From positions 21,004 to 85,003 of the forward strand of contig NZ_JAVLBQ010000010.1 in assembly GCF_031581265.1 (NCBI RefSeq): a stretch of DNA of 64,000 bases. Direction: 5' to 3'. The notes beneath the pieces were generated by a model. That model was not told the DNA's origin and made no database searches. It was given only the letters and a program-made list of their open reading frames with translations. The position numbers were made by a program, and so were the translations under genes. This document shows positions 45,193-54,512 of the stretch, one piece after another. How positions within the stretch are numbered: the stretch's first letter is position 1; the number at the start of each line of letters is the position of its first letter. This stretch comes from Gracilimonas sp031581265 (lineage in GTDB: Bacteria > Bacteroidota > Rhodothermia > Balneolales > Balneolaceae).

Positions 45193-45747
45193 CTATTTGA
45201 GAGCTTTAATAAATAATTCTGAATTCGCTATCAATTCCCAATAACGGCTCTCCCCTTCGAACCCAGACTCTAACAAATTGAACAGCTGTTCTTTTGACAG
45301 AGTAACCTGACTATATCCTCTGTAATATTCTCCATTCTCAAATTTTGCGAAGGTCTCTGAAGTCGTTGTATTTTCTTCAACCTTGCCGTGCGCAATTCTT
45401 AGTTGAATAATAAATGCAGTTTCAGAAGCTTCCGACTCAACTTCTTCCATATCTTCACGAGCATCTTCCAGGAGCTCGGCAATATGATCTTCGAGCACTG
45501 CGTTAGCCTGTAATTTGGCATTAGCAATGGCTATCACGGAATCAGATGAAATCGCGGTTCCAAATGCGTGGTAGGAAAGAGAGTCAGATAAAAACCCGCT
45601 GCTATTGTACCAGCCCGGATATTTTTGAGAAGTCGGGGCTTCGGCAACAGACTCATCTAACGTTACAGTTTCAGTGGGTGCGCAGGCAGAAATAGTAATT
45701 AATGTTGAAATTGCGATTAGAGAAATAGCTTTTGTAAAGTAAGGCAT
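45193..45747 (-). CDS. LPP20-like lipoprotein
   Basis: The 184-residue protein has a lipoprotein signal (residues 1-22, with Cys22 in TISACAPT). It then has PGWYNSSGFLSDSLSYHAFG and a region with alanine-rich helix IANAKLQANAVLEDHIAELL, which resembles the LPP20/FlgO-like lipoprotein pattern (P-x-W, then a strand, then a helix with regular alanines). Function is unknown. Its start codon directly abuts the htrA stop (47289-45748), so it belongs to the recO-htrA unit and may act at the periplasmic stress level. That link is inference. Confidence 0.65.
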   Translation of the reverse strand: MPYFTKAISLIAISTLITISACAPTETVTLDESVAEAPTSQKYPGWYNSSGFLSDSLSYHAFGTAISSDSVIAIANAKLQANAVLEDHIAELLEDAREDMEEVESEASETAFIIQLRIAHGKVEENTTTSETFAKFENGEYYRGYSQVTLSKEQLFNLLESGFEGESRYWELIANSELFIKALK

Positions 45748-47289
45748 TTAATTCTTTTTCAGTTCGATGAATCCTCGGGCATTATCTTCATTTACAACCT
45801 CTAAGATTACCGACCCATTTTGTTCTAAATTTCGACCAATAAGTTCTTCTAATCCTTCGAGATCTTCAACTTTTTCTTCTCCTATTTTTAAAATTTGATG
45901 GGTTGATCTCAAACCACGGTTCCATGCCTCGGAATATTTATAAACCTGATCTATATAAAATTTATAATTCTCAGAATCTTCAGGCTGAGCTAAAGCCATA
46001 ACCCTAAACCCAAGGTCAAATTCCTTATACATCACACCTTCAGTCTCTCCTTCAGGAATTTCATTAGGAGATATGGGCGACTCATTTGAACTGACTTCAG
46101 GCAGTGGCTCCGGCTCATACATATGCAGAGATACATTTTTTTCCATGATCTCTCCTTCACGAAGTATTTGCAACTCAACCTCCTCTCCGGGACTTAAAAT
46201 TGCTACCTGCTGCTGTAATTGATTTGCTTCATTTACCTCCACACCATTCACTTTCAGTACCACATCACCGGACCTGATTCCTGCCTCTGATGCAGCTCCC
46301 TCTCGTGTCACTGACATAATTTCAACGCCACGAACCGTCTCCATACCTTTTTCAACAGCCCTGTTATAATCAACACCTGCTATGGTAACTCCCAATAATG
46401 GGCGCCGGACATCCCCATATTCAATTAAATCCTTAGCTACTTTAATGGCGAGGTTACTTGGAACTGCAAATCCATACCCTTGATAAGTCCCTGTTTGTGA
46501 TGCAATAGCAGTATTGATACCTACCAATTGTCCACTGGTATTTACAAGGGCTCCTCCACTGTTGCCTCTATTAATAGCTGCATCGGTTTGAATGAAGCTT
46601 TCAATCCGCATTTGGTCGTCAATAATCTGAACGTCCCGGCTTAGCGCACTTACAATTCCAGCCGTTACCGTAGAACGGAGACGAAATGGATTGCCAATAG
46701 CTAAAACCCACTCTCCAACTTCAACCGTCTGCGAATCACCGACAGTTATTTTTGGTAAGTCATTGCTATTAATTTTTATGACAGCGAGATCAGTACTTGA
46801 ATCAACTCCGATTACTTCTGCCCGGTATTCTCTTTTATCGCTTAAAACAACCGTCAATCCATTATCAACAGCACCATCAATTACATGTTTATTGGTTAGT
46901 ATGTAGCCATCTGATGCAATAAGTACCCCGGAGCCAACCGTGCGAGCCTGTCGTGGGGAAAAACGATCCCAAAAACTTTCACTGTCTTCTTCATCCAATT
47001 CGTGATTTTCATCGTCCGGTATCCTTCCTTCAAGTGGAACTATGGCTTCGATATACACAACGGTTGGGGTAACTTCTTCGGCAATTTTCTTGAACAGAAA
47101 ACGAGCATCGGAACCTTCAAGAGCTTCATCCGTTATAAAAGGTTCACTGCTTCGGGAGATTTCGGTCGTACGAACTTCTGAGAGCGGAGCTAACTCTTCG
47201 TTTATGGAATACAAGGCAATCAACGTACCAACCGTGATGCCGATCGTAAGCAGTAACGCACCTGTTAATAATAAATCTTTTCTTTTCAT
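45748..47289 (-). CDS. HtrA/Deg-type serine protease with PDZ domains
   Basis: The 513-residue protein has an N-terminal membrane anchor or signal (7-29). The trypsin-like triad is visible as His135 (NKHVID), Asp167 (DLAVIK) and Ser244 (GNSGGAL). A PDZ domain follows (about 290-380, GDVVLKVNGVEV) and a second PDZ-like segment closes the protein (about 420-510, YSEAWNRGLRSTHQILKIGE). It degrades or refolds damaged periplasmic proteins. It starts 4 bases after recO and abuts the LPP20-like gene. Confidence 0.93.
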   Translation of the reverse strand: MKRKDLLLTGALLLTIGITVGTLIALYSINEELAPLSEVRTTEISRSSEPFITDEALEGSDARFLFKKIAEEVTPTVVYIEAIVPLEGRIPDDENHELDEEDSESFWDRFSPRQARTVGSGVLIASDGYILTNKHVIDGAVDNGLTVVLSDKREYRAEVIGVDSSTDLAVIKINSNDLPKITVGDSQTVEVGEWVLAIGNPFRLRSTVTAGIVSALSRDVQIIDDQMRIESFIQTDAAINRGNSGGALVNTSGQLVGINTAIASQTGTYQGYGFAVPSNLAIKVAKDLIEYGDVRRPLLGVTIAGVDYNRAVEKGMETVRGVEIMSVTREGAASEAGIRSGDVVLKVNGVEVNEANQLQQQVAILSPGEEVELQILREGEIMEKNVSLHMYEPEPLPEVSSNESPISPNEIPEGETEGVMYKEFDLGFRVMALAQPEDSENYKFYIDQVYKYSEAWNRGLRSTHQILKIGEEKVEDLEGLEELIGRNLEQNGSVILEVVNEDNARGFIELKKN

Positions 47290-47293
47290 TGTT

Positions 47294-48025
47294 TCACCTT
47301 AGCATCTGTTCAAAAATGGAATCGGACCTGCGTTCTTTGTAACCATCTATGTGATATGTAAAATACACATCCAAGTGATGAACAAGTTGTTTTAGCTCAG
47401 CATTCTCAAATGGAACCTGAAATATATTTTTACTTCTTCCGGACATAGCAAAAACTAAAAATTCGGTTTGATTTTTCGTCAATTTATACGACAAATCATC
47501 CTCTGAGTTTTCAGAAATATTACCGCTGCTGATATTCAAAAAAGCATAAGCCGGCATTTTTTGTAATGCACTTACCAGCCCAATACCGGTAATTTCAGCT
47601 AAACGCACCTGAACGTACGCAAATACCTGCGGATAAGTTTCCTCTGCTTCTCCCAACCATTGTATAAATTTGATAGCAAAATCAAAAACCGGCGTATTCA
47701 CTTCATGCTCATGCACCAGCTGACCAATGAGTTCCAGGGAAGCATATAAGACAGAGGCGCGTTCGAAATCTTCTCTGAATTTTGGGGTGGAATAATCAAT
47801 CGAAGCTTCCGTAAGAGTCTGCACTCCTCTGGATGCTTTGTAATAATAAACCACGTCCAGAATAACGCCAATTTCGAGTATACCCGAGAGCTTACTTTTT
47901 GGCTTTTTAGCCCCTTTGGCAATGAGGGCGATTTTACCATGTTCGGCTGTAAAGGCCGTCAAAATCTTGCTTGATTCCTGGTAATCAACGACCCTAAGTA
48001 TTATGGCTTTGGTGTGAACGATCAT
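47294..48025 (-). CDS. recO: DNA repair protein RecO
   Basis: The 243-residue protein starts with the RecO OB-fold pattern (IVHTKAIILRVVDYQESSKI at 2-21, LTAFTAEHGKIALIAKGAKK). A helical C-terminal domain carries VSALQKMPAYAFLNISSGNI. Zinc-ligand cysteines found in some RecO proteins are absent, as in several other bacteria. It helps RecA load on gapped DNA with RecR. It is the first gene of a unit with htrA and the LPP20-like lipoprotein. Confidence 0.9.
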   Translation of the reverse strand: MIVHTKAIILRVVDYQESSKILTAFTAEHGKIALIAKGAKKPKSKLSGILEIGVILDVVYYYKASRGVQTLTEASIDYSTPKFREDFERASVLYASLELIGQLVHEHEVNTPVFDFAIKFIQWLGEAEETYPQVFAYVQVRLAEITGIGLVSALQKMPAYAFLNISSGNISENSEDDLSYKLTKNQTEFLVFAMSGRSKNIFQVPFENAELKQLVHHLDVYFTYHIDGYKERRSDSIFEQMLR

Positions 48026-48071
48026 ATCTGATAACGTAGCTCACAAATTATTAAAATGAAACCGTATCTAA

Positions 48072-48665
48072 TCATTCTTCAATATCTAAAAATTCAATCC
48101 TGAATTTAAAATATAGATCCAATTCTTCTTTAAGCTCATTATACAACTCGTACAACTCATCCAGCTCTTCTTCATCAGATTTGACAAGTCTCAGGTAGCC
48201 ATTGTCTGTCATGATATCCAGTGTAAACCATTCTTTGGGCTTCATCCCTTTACTGAAAAGTGCTTGTCCGCTTTCAAAGTTAGATAACAAGAATTCATCC
48301 ACCTCGCCAAAACCAATAGTTTGCGTTCGAAACCGAAAGTACTTAAAAAACCGGTAGTACCTGGTTAGAGTGTATTCATCGGTATCAAATTCAAATTCAT
48401 ACCGGGAAAAAATCTTCTGAATTACGGCGATGGCAAAAATCAGGAAGAATAGTGCAAATACGAACCCTAATAAAAAACTCGCAAAAAAGAGCAGAAAGTC
48501 AATCAGCGTAAAACTGGCTTCTACTCCTAAAAAAATGACGTTGTAGTTTTTGTTTATTTCGTAGTGCAAAGTCTTGGTTTGAATAGGATCTGTACTAATC
48601 TGATGAGATAGTACAAACAGCAGTATTGCATTGCAATGTTGTTTTTCAGGGATGAAGGTCCGCAC
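48072..48665 (-). CDS. Hypothetical membrane protein
   Basis: I do not recognise the family. The 197-residue frame has a hydrophobic stretch from about 53 to 85 (one or two transmembrane helices: LIDFLLFFASFLLGFVFALF) and a basic patch around the tyrosine/arginine-rich segment YTLTRYYRFFKYFRFRT. An acidic soluble C-terminus follows (ELDELYELYNELKEELDLYF). The N-terminal 40 residues before the membrane segment have unusual composition, so the real start may be further in. It lies upstream of recO on the same strand. Confidence 0.55.
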   Translation of the reverse strand: MRTFIPEKQHCNAILLFVLSHQISTDPIQTKTLHYEINKNYNVIFLGVEASFTLIDFLLFFASFLLGFVFALFFLIFAIAVIQKIFSRYEFEFDTDEYTLTRYYRFFKYFRFRTQTIGFGEVDEFLLSNFESGQALFSKGMKPKEWFTLDIMTDNGYLRLVKSDEEELDELYELYNELKEELDLYFKFRIEFLDIEE

Positions 48666-48734
48666 TCAAGTTATGTATGAACTTGGCAACTCAAACGCCT
48701 TTTTTAAAAAAGCTTTTGAAGTGGAATGCATACA

Positions 48735-48971
48735 TCAATGACAATGCTGATGCGACTGCGACCACGTTGTTCCTGTAGGACAATCGGGGTTTCCATCACC
48801 TGCAGAGAAATTGGATGCCAGGAACCATATTCCCAATAACACCACGACGATAAGTCCGGCTACTCCCAGGTTTGATGATAGCTTGGATTCGTCTTTTTCT
48901 ATGCAGCAATTTTTGTATTTCCTTCCGCTTCCGCAGTGGCAGGGATCGTTTCTTTTGGGAGAGTCAGCCAT
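48735..48971 (-). CDS. Small SEC-C motif membrane protein
   Basis: The 78-residue protein begins with a SEC-C zinc-binding motif (PCHCGSGRKYKNCC at residues 10-23), the element found at the C-terminus of SecA. A single transmembrane segment (LGVAGLIVVVLLGIWFLA, about 35-52) follows, then a short tail ending PDCPTGTTWSQSHQHCH with more Cys/His. The tail has two Cys and two His and might bind a second metal. It is probably a small membrane protein with a metal-binding cytoplasmic head. Function is unknown. Confidence 0.75.
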   Translation of the reverse strand: MADSPKRNDPCHCGSGRKYKNCCIEKDESKLSSNLGVAGLIVVVLLGIWFLASNFSAGDGNPDCPTGTTWSQSHQHCH

Positions 48972-49198
48972 GATTTTCGAATTAGGTATTCTTGTAATAG
49001 TTACGAACTTCTGTAAGCATATTTCTTATTGATGAGATTTCAAAGTCTCTTATCCATTTTTTACTTATTGGTGGATTTTTCCCCAATAGTAACAATGGAA
49101 TTGAACGCAGATGAGGCGGATTGGGCGAATGGTCGCTGAGGAAAATTTTTATAATGGGAAATATAATAGCTGGAATTGGGTCATCCCTGCAGTATTTT
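48972..49198. other. Gene-free region
   Basis: No gene seen. Contains a degenerate GAACGCAGATGAGGCGGATTG stretch (49096-49115) similar in style to the debris at 1012-1034. Confidence 0.4.
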
Positions 49199-49495
49199 AT
49201 CCCTTCTTGGTCTCTCTACCCCTGACTGAAGTCAGGGGCTACGTTCGGTCGTCCTTACAGGACTGTAACCGAGGATATCCATTATCCTCGTTGCTAAGCT
49301 CCGGCTTAGCAATGCAGTCCGTGAAGCTCCAGCTTCCTGTGCTACGCAGAATACTGCCTCCCACTATGAAAAGCTGGTGTTTCTGGGAGAGCTTTATAAC
49401 GCGGATAAAGTCCCGTAGGGATGACCGAAGGTAGCCACGGATTTTGATCCGTGGTAAAATAGTTCACCAACACCAAGTCCCGGAGGGACGTACAA
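49199..49495. repeat. Cluster of short perfect palindromes with mirrored linkers
   Basis: About eight hairpins fill this stretch: CCCCTGACTGAAGTCAGGGG (49219-49238), GTCCTTACAGGAC, CGAGGATA/TATCCTCG (about 49270-49290), TGCTAAGCTCCGGCTTAGCA (49292-49311), GAAGCTCCAGCTTC (about 49323-49336), GTCCCGTAGGGAT (about 49410-49422), CCACGGATTTTGATCCGTGG (49435-49454) and GTCCCGGAGGGAC (about 49477-49489). The linker CTACGTTCGGTC after the first appears inverted as GACCGAAGGTAG before the CCACGG hairpin. The whole reads as a composite element with inverted ends. Confidence 0.7.
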
Positions 49496-49498
49496 AAA

Positions 49499-49535
49499 AA
49501 GCCCGGCAAGAATTATGAACTCTTGCCGAGCTTTT
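49499..49535 (-). terminator. Terminator after the acyl-CoA carboxylase gene
   Basis: On the minus strand AAAGCTCGGCAAGA and TCTTGCCGGGCTTT form a long stem around ATTATGAAC, followed by TTTTTTT. It lies about 45 bases beyond the stop. Confidence 0.9.
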
Positions 49536-49580
49536 AATATAATTTACTAACCTACGAACAAGCGGTTCAGGCGAACCGCT

Positions 49581-51212
49581 TTACGTTTGCATTACACCGG
49601 TTTTAAATTCGGGGATCTCGGGGTTTAGGTTGGCGCAGGTGATGGCTTTGGAAATTCGATCACGTGTTTCTAATGGATTTATAATTCCATCTACCCACAA
49701 ACGGGAAGCCGCATACCGAACATCGGTTTGGGTATCGTAGCGATCACTGATTTTCTTCATGATCTTCTCTTGCTCTTCTTCACTGACTTCCTCTCCTTTT
49801 TTCTTCAAGGCCGCTACTTGTATTTGCATGAGTGTTTTAGAGGCCGAAGCTCCACTCATAACAGCAATCTTGGCGGTTGGCCAGGCGTACATAAATCGTG
49901 GATCATAGGCTCGCCCACACATGGCATAGTTTCCGGCTCCGTAGCTGTTACCAACTACAATCGTGATCTTGGGCACGGTACTGTTGCTCATGGCATTTAC
50001 CATCTTGGCTCCGTCTTTGATGATGCCTCCATGTTCGCTGCGCTTGCCGATCATAAATCCGCTTACATCCTGGAAGAAGATAATTGGGATCTTCTTTTGG
50101 TTGCAGTTCATGATAAATCGGGCTGCTTTATCGGCACTGTCGGAATAGATAACTCCGCCAATCTGCATTTCCCCCTTCTTGGTGCGGCTTACCGTACGCT
50201 GATTAGCCACAATTCCAACGCTCCAGCCGTCAATTCGGGCAAAGCCGGTAATCAGTGTTTGTCCATATCCTTTTTTGAATTCAGTGAAGCTGTCCTCATC
50301 GATTATGCATTCTAAAATATCGTGCATATCATACGGACTGGTTCGCGCCTCAGGCAAAATATCGAAGATATCGCTTGCCGGACGCTTGGGTTCTTTGGCA
50401 TCCTTTCGGTTAAACCCGGCCGTATCGTAAGGTCCTAATTTATCAACAAGGTCTCTGATGGTTTCAAGGCATTCGTCGTCATCTTCCATCTTGTAATCAG
50501 TAACCCCGGAAATCTCGGTATGGGTGGTGGCACCACCTAAGGTCTCATTATCTACATCCTCTCCTATCGCCGCTTTCACCAAGTAACTTCCGGCTAAAAA
50601 TACACTTCCGGTTCCGTCCACTATCAATGCCTCATCGCTCATAATAGGCAGATAAGCACCACCGGCAACACAACTTCCCATAATAGCCGCAATCTGTGGA
50701 ATACCTTTTGCTGAAATCACTGCATTATTCCTGAAAATTCGTCCAAAATGTTCTTTATCAGGGAAAATTTCATCCTGCATGGGAAGATAAACACCGGCTG
50801 AATCTACCAAGTAAATCAGTGGGATGTGATTTTCGATCGCAATTTCCTGTGCTCTTAAATTCTTTTTTGCAGTGATGGGAAACCAAGCGCCGGCTTTTAC
50901 GGTAGCATCGTTAGCTACAATCATACATTCTCTTCCGCTGATCTCACCAATTCCGGTTACCACTCCGCCCGAGGGACATCCCCCGTGCTCTTCGTACATT
51001 TCGTATCCGGCCCAAAGTCCCAGTTCATGAAAGCTGGAGTCCTCATCAATGAGTTTCTCAACCCGCTCCCTTGCTGTTAATTTGCCTTTACCGTGATGTT
51101 TATCAATACGTTTTTGTCCACCACCCAGCTTAATTTCACTTTCTATTTCACCAAATTCTTCAATTAGATCGTGTAACCAATTCTTGGTAGCGCTTTCGGA
51201 TGTAGTACTCAT
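49581..51212 (-). CDS. Acyl-CoA carboxylase beta subunit (methylcrotonoyl-CoA type)
   Basis: The 543-residue carboxyltransferase has both halves: the N-terminal acyl-CoA binding half (KGKLTARERVEKLIDED, GGVVTGIGEISGRECMIVAN in part) and a C-terminal carboxybiotin half (FQDVSGFMIGKRSEHGGIIK, NSYGAGNYAMCGRAYDPRF). LPMQDEIFPDKEHFGRIF is typical of methylcrotonoyl-CoA carboxylase beta (leucine breakdown), while propionyl-CoA or geranyl-CoA carboxylases remain possible. The biotin-carrying alpha subunit is not in this window. Confidence 0.88.
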   Translation of the reverse strand: MSTTSESATKNWLHDLIEEFGEIESEIKLGGGQKRIDKHHGKGKLTARERVEKLIDEDSSFHELGLWAGYEMYEEHGGCPSGGVVTGIGEISGRECMIVANDATVKAGAWFPITAKKNLRAQEIAIENHIPLIYLVDSAGVYLPMQDEIFPDKEHFGRIFRNNAVISAKGIPQIAAIMGSCVAGGAYLPIMSDEALIVDGTGSVFLAGSYLVKAAIGEDVDNETLGGATTHTEISGVTDYKMEDDDECLETIRDLVDKLGPYDTAGFNRKDAKEPKRPASDIFDILPEARTSPYDMHDILECIIDEDSFTEFKKGYGQTLITGFARIDGWSVGIVANQRTVSRTKKGEMQIGGVIYSDSADKAARFIMNCNQKKIPIIFFQDVSGFMIGKRSEHGGIIKDGAKMVNAMSNSTVPKITIVVGNSYGAGNYAMCGRAYDPRFMYAWPTAKIAVMSGASASKTLMQIQVAALKKKGEEVSEEEQEKIMKKISDRYDTQTDVRYAASRLWVDGIINPLETRDRISKAITCANLNPEIPEFKTGVMQT

Positions 51213-51326
51213 AGATCTTTTTTGTTTATCTTAATACTGTTTAACGAAATGATGCGTTGAAAATAGGGATTATATTTAATGTGTAAACCCCGATATTCAA
51301 TTAATTCTTACAAAAATCCGTTCTTC

Positions 51327-52691
51327 ATGAGCAAGTATTTTTCAGTTCTTCTACTTTTACTACTCTTTTCCACTTCCTTATTTGCCCAGCGTGTTTCCTA
51401 TCCGCAGTTGGTGATGCAATCTGAGAGGCCTTCTATTTTTATTGATGATCTCATTTTACCGGGTGAAAATGGAAAAACAACCCTGGCTTTTATTTTTCGA
51501 TTTAATAATGATTTCATGCCGTTCAAAAAATTACCGGTTAATAATAATTTTAGCGCTCCAGACAGTGAGAACTTTTATACCACCATGCGTTTGAGCAGTG
51601 AAATTTTTGAAGGTAAGTTAAATCGGGGTGATGCTTTAGCTGGTAACTCTGCTTCTCGTGATATATGGACCGATACGTTGTTCACCCCCACTTTTGAAGA
51701 CACCAAATCTGCTGAGAAATTTGCTTCGGGTGCTCTTGTTACCCCGCTTGCGCCCGGTTCATACCATTACATTTTACAGCTTTCTATGATGCAGGAAATA
51801 AGTGAGAGAAACACCCAGAAGAGAAACATCAAAGTTCCTGACCTCTCAACCAAAGAAACCGGTGAAATCTATTTATTGAAGGATCGCCAAATTGAAGGTT
51901 CCGATAATGTTTTTACGCTTATGAGCCTGGAAAGCAATGTACCCTTTGGTAAAAACTTTAAAGCCATGGTACGACTTCCTAATTACACTGAAGAGTCCGA
52001 TTACTCCGTCCATGTTACCAATACTAAAGTAGCTTCCGAAGATACTTCCACAACGAACGATATTTTCAGAGCTGAACTTTCAAGCGGACAGATTTTTACG
52101 AATGCTTCCGTACAACTTCTAAAAAACGAAGAGCCGACACTTCAAATTACTGAAGGCCCATATACCTACTCCGTACTCTCTATTCCTTCGGCTGAATTTG
52201 ATAATGCCCTCTACTCTCTTTCTATACAAAAAAATGAAGAAACTGTAGCCAGTCGCTTTTTCAGGTCCTATTGGCCGGATATGCCCGCAAGCTTGTATAA
52301 TCTCCAAATTGCTATAGATCATCTCAGTTATATAGTACCGGAAAGTGAAATCGAACGTATAAAAAAGGGCAATAAGGCTGAAAGAGAGCGAAAGTTCAGG
52401 GAATTCTGGGAATCAAAAGATCCTACCCCTAACACTGTTTATAATGAGTTGATGGCAGAGTATTACCGAAGAATTGACTATGCTTTTAAAGAGTTTGGTT
52501 CCCAGGAAAACCCCATGGGACACGAAAGTGATCAGGGGGAAATTTATATCAAGTTTGGTCCTCCAAATAATAAGGAACGAGTTTTTCCTCCTGAAGGAAA
52601 TACCCGGGAGATTTGGACGTATCCCAACCGAACTTTTGTCTTTGAAGCTACTACCGGTTTTGGTGATTATGTGTTAGTGGGAACCCGATAG
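51327..52691 (+). CDS. GWxTD-domain secreted protein
   Basis: I start at the ATG at 51327, giving a clear signal peptide (SKYFSVLLLLLLFSTSLFAQ); an ATG at 51279 in frame adds an unlikely 16-residue leader. The 454-residue product ends in a GWxTD domain (about 345-454): REFWESKDPTPNTVYNELMA, then YIKFGPPNNKERV and IWTYPN. GWxTD proteins are common in Bacteroidota/Rhodothermota lineages; their function is not established to my knowledge. The rest is probably beta-rich. The gene lies 41 bases before pdxA. Confidence 0.85.
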   Translation: MSKYFSVLLLLLLFSTSLFAQRVSYPQLVMQSERPSIFIDDLILPGENGKTTLAFIFRFNNDFMPFKKLPVNNNFSAPDSENFYTTMRLSSEIFEGKLNRGDALAGNSASRDIWTDTLFTPTFEDTKSAEKFASGALVTPLAPGSYHYILQLSMMQEISERNTQKRNIKVPDLSTKETGEIYLLKDRQIEGSDNVFTLMSLESNVPFGKNFKAMVRLPNYTEESDYSVHVTNTKVASEDTSTTNDIFRAELSSGQIFTNASVQLLKNEEPTLQITEGPYTYSVLSIPSAEFDNALYSLSIQKNEETVASRFFRSYWPDMPASLYNLQIAIDHLSYIVPESEIERIKKGNKAERERKFREFWESKDPTPNTVYNELMAEYYRRIDYAFKEFGSQENPMGHESDQGEIYIKFGPPNNKERVFPPEGNTREIWTYPNRTFVFEATTGFGDYVLVGTR

Positions 52692-52732
52692 TTTTATGTA
52701 TTACATGCAATAAGCAGTAATTTACCCGCGTA

Positions 52733-53740
52733 ATGCAAAACATGAGCAAACCCCGTATAGCTATCTCAATTGGTGATTTCAATGGGATTGGTCCGGAAAT
52801 TATTTTAAAGACACTTTCTGCTGCAGATCTTGGGAAATCTACACCTGTTATTATGTCACCCAAAAAAGTGATTGATCATGCTTTAGCTTCTTTAGGTGAT
52901 ATTCCCGTTCATTTTGCTAAAGATATTTCTGATGTAAGTGATGAGATCATTAATGTACTTCCGGTGGAAAATAATGAGGTGGAATTATCGCCCGGAGTTC
53001 AATCTATTGAGAGTGGTAAAGTGGCCATGCAATCTATTGAGAAGTGTATCGACCTTTGTGTAAGTGGTGAGACCCAAGCCATGGTCACGGCTCCTATTTC
53101 CAAAGAATCTGTGAATCTTGCCGGGTACAAAATTCCGGGACACACTGAATTTCTTGCCTCCCAAACCCAAACCGATGAGGTTTTGATGATGCTGGTGAGT
53201 GGCAACTTGAGAGTCGCTTTGGTTACTACTCATATTCCGGTTAGTGACGTTTCGAAAGCAATTACTTCAGAGGCAATGCAAACTAAACTCGAAATTTTGA
53301 TAAACACCCTTAAACATGATTTTGGAATTGAGCACCCGAAGATTGCCGTTTTTGGGTTAAATCCCCATGCCGGTGATGGCGGTGTTATTGGAAAGGAGGA
53401 AATTGATACCATTGATCCGGTTATAAAATCAATGCAAGAATCTCATAAAGATATAACCCTGAATGGCCCCTTCCCGGCCGATGGTTTTTTTGGTCAAAAA
53501 ATGCACCAAAAACATGACGCTATCCTCGCTATGTATCACGATCAGGGATTAGCGCCTTTTAAATTGCTTTCATTTGGTAAAGGGGTGAATTTTACGGCCG
53601 GACTTCCCATCATCCGGACTTCGCCCGATCATGGAACAGCATTTGATATTGCAGGAAAAGGAATCGCAAATCCATCTTCATTTAAAGAGGCCTATGAATT
53701 AGCCGTAGAACTGGCAAACAAAAGAACCCTTGAAAACTAA
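52733..53740 (+). CDS. pdxA: 4-hydroxythreonine-4-phosphate dehydrogenase
   Basis: The 335-residue protein matches PdxA: ISIGDFNGIGPEIILKTL at about 11-28, TAPISKESVNLAGYKIPGHT near 118, GLNPHAGDGGVIGKEE near 206, and MYHDQGLAPFKLLSFGKGVN near 262 with active-site residues. It oxidises 4-phosphohydroxy-threonine in pyridoxal phosphate synthesis. A second Met (52742, MSKPRIAI) is an alternative start. It overlaps the following methyltransferase gene by 11 bases. Confidence 0.95.
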   Translation: MQNMSKPRIAISIGDFNGIGPEIILKTLSAADLGKSTPVIMSPKKVIDHALASLGDIPVHFAKDISDVSDEIINVLPVENNEVELSPGVQSIESGKVAMQSIEKCIDLCVSGETQAMVTAPISKESVNLAGYKIPGHTEFLASQTQTDEVLMMLVSGNLRVALVTTHIPVSDVSKAITSEAMQTKLEILINTLKHDFGIEHPKIAVFGLNPHAGDGGVIGKEEIDTIDPVIKSMQESHKDITLNGPFPADGFFGQKMHQKHDAILAMYHDQGLAPFKLLSFGKGVNFTAGLPIIRTSPDHGTAFDIAGKGIANPSSFKEAYELAVELANKRTLEN

Positions 53741-54512
53741 AGAGACTGAGATTTATACTGCCCTTGCTAACATCTATGACACCCTCATGGAGGATGTGGA
53801 TTATGTAATGTGGGCTGACTTCATTGATGAAATTATTCAAACCCATCACCCTAACCCGGAAGATATTTTAGAACTGGCTTGTGGAACCGGGGCTGTTTCA
53901 CTGGTATTATCCCAATTTGATGAATATACCATCACAGCCACCGACAAATCAGCCGCTATGATCGAGAAGGCACGCCAAAAGGCAGCTGAGCAAGAAGCCA
54001 ATGTGCAATTCGATACTATTGACTTCAGCGATATCAAAAGTTCTACCTCTTATGATATCATATTTTCGGTGTTCGACAGCGTTAATTATTTACATAGTGA
54101 GGCAGACATTTTGGCCATGTTGGATGGATGTAAACGTATTTTAAAGCCGGGCGGATTATTAATTTTTGATTTTTCCACTCCTCAAAATTCCCTTGAAGCC
54201 GTTGATTATCTTAATAATGAAGAGGGTAATTATGGTAATTTCAGATACTTTAGACAGAGTCGTTATGAGCCCAATGAAAAGCATCACTACAATGAATTTG
54301 AGCTAGAGGAGTTGGCAGAAGATGGAAAAACGGTAATTAACCGCTTTAGTGAGATTCATAAACAGCGAATTTATTCCTTAAAGGAAATGCTGTCAATTTT
54401 GGAACAAACATCCTATTATCAGGTGGCCAAATACAAAGATTTTGAATTGGTTGATGCAGACGAAAACAGTTCACGTGTAACCATGGTACTTCGATGTCAG
54501 ATACAACAGTAA
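53730..54512 (+). CDS. SAM-dependent methyltransferase, class I (YqeM-like)
   Basis: The 260-residue protein has the Rossmann methyltransferase motif ILELACGTGAVSLVLSQF (about 45-62), TATDKSAAMIEKARQKA and SVFDSVNYL. The opening YTALANIYDTLMEDVDYVMW resembles Bacillus YqeM-type methyltransferases. Substrate not known. The start is a TTG 11 bases inside pdxA; the next Met would drop the first 19 residues including this conserved opening. The ftsE-like gene starts inside its last 19 bases. Confidence 0.82.
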   Translation: MKTKETEIYTALANIYDTLMEDVDYVMWADFIDEIIQTHHPNPEDILELACGTGAVSLVLSQFDEYTITATDKSAAMIEKARQKAAEQEANVQFDTIDFSDIKSSTSYDIIFSVFDSVNYLHSEADILAMLDGCKRILKPGGLLIFDFSTPQNSLEAVDYLNNEEGNYGNFRYFRQSRYEPNEKHHYNEFELEELAEDGKTVINRFSEIHKQRIYSLKEMLSILEQTSYYQVAKYKDFELVDADENSSRVTMVLRCQIQQ

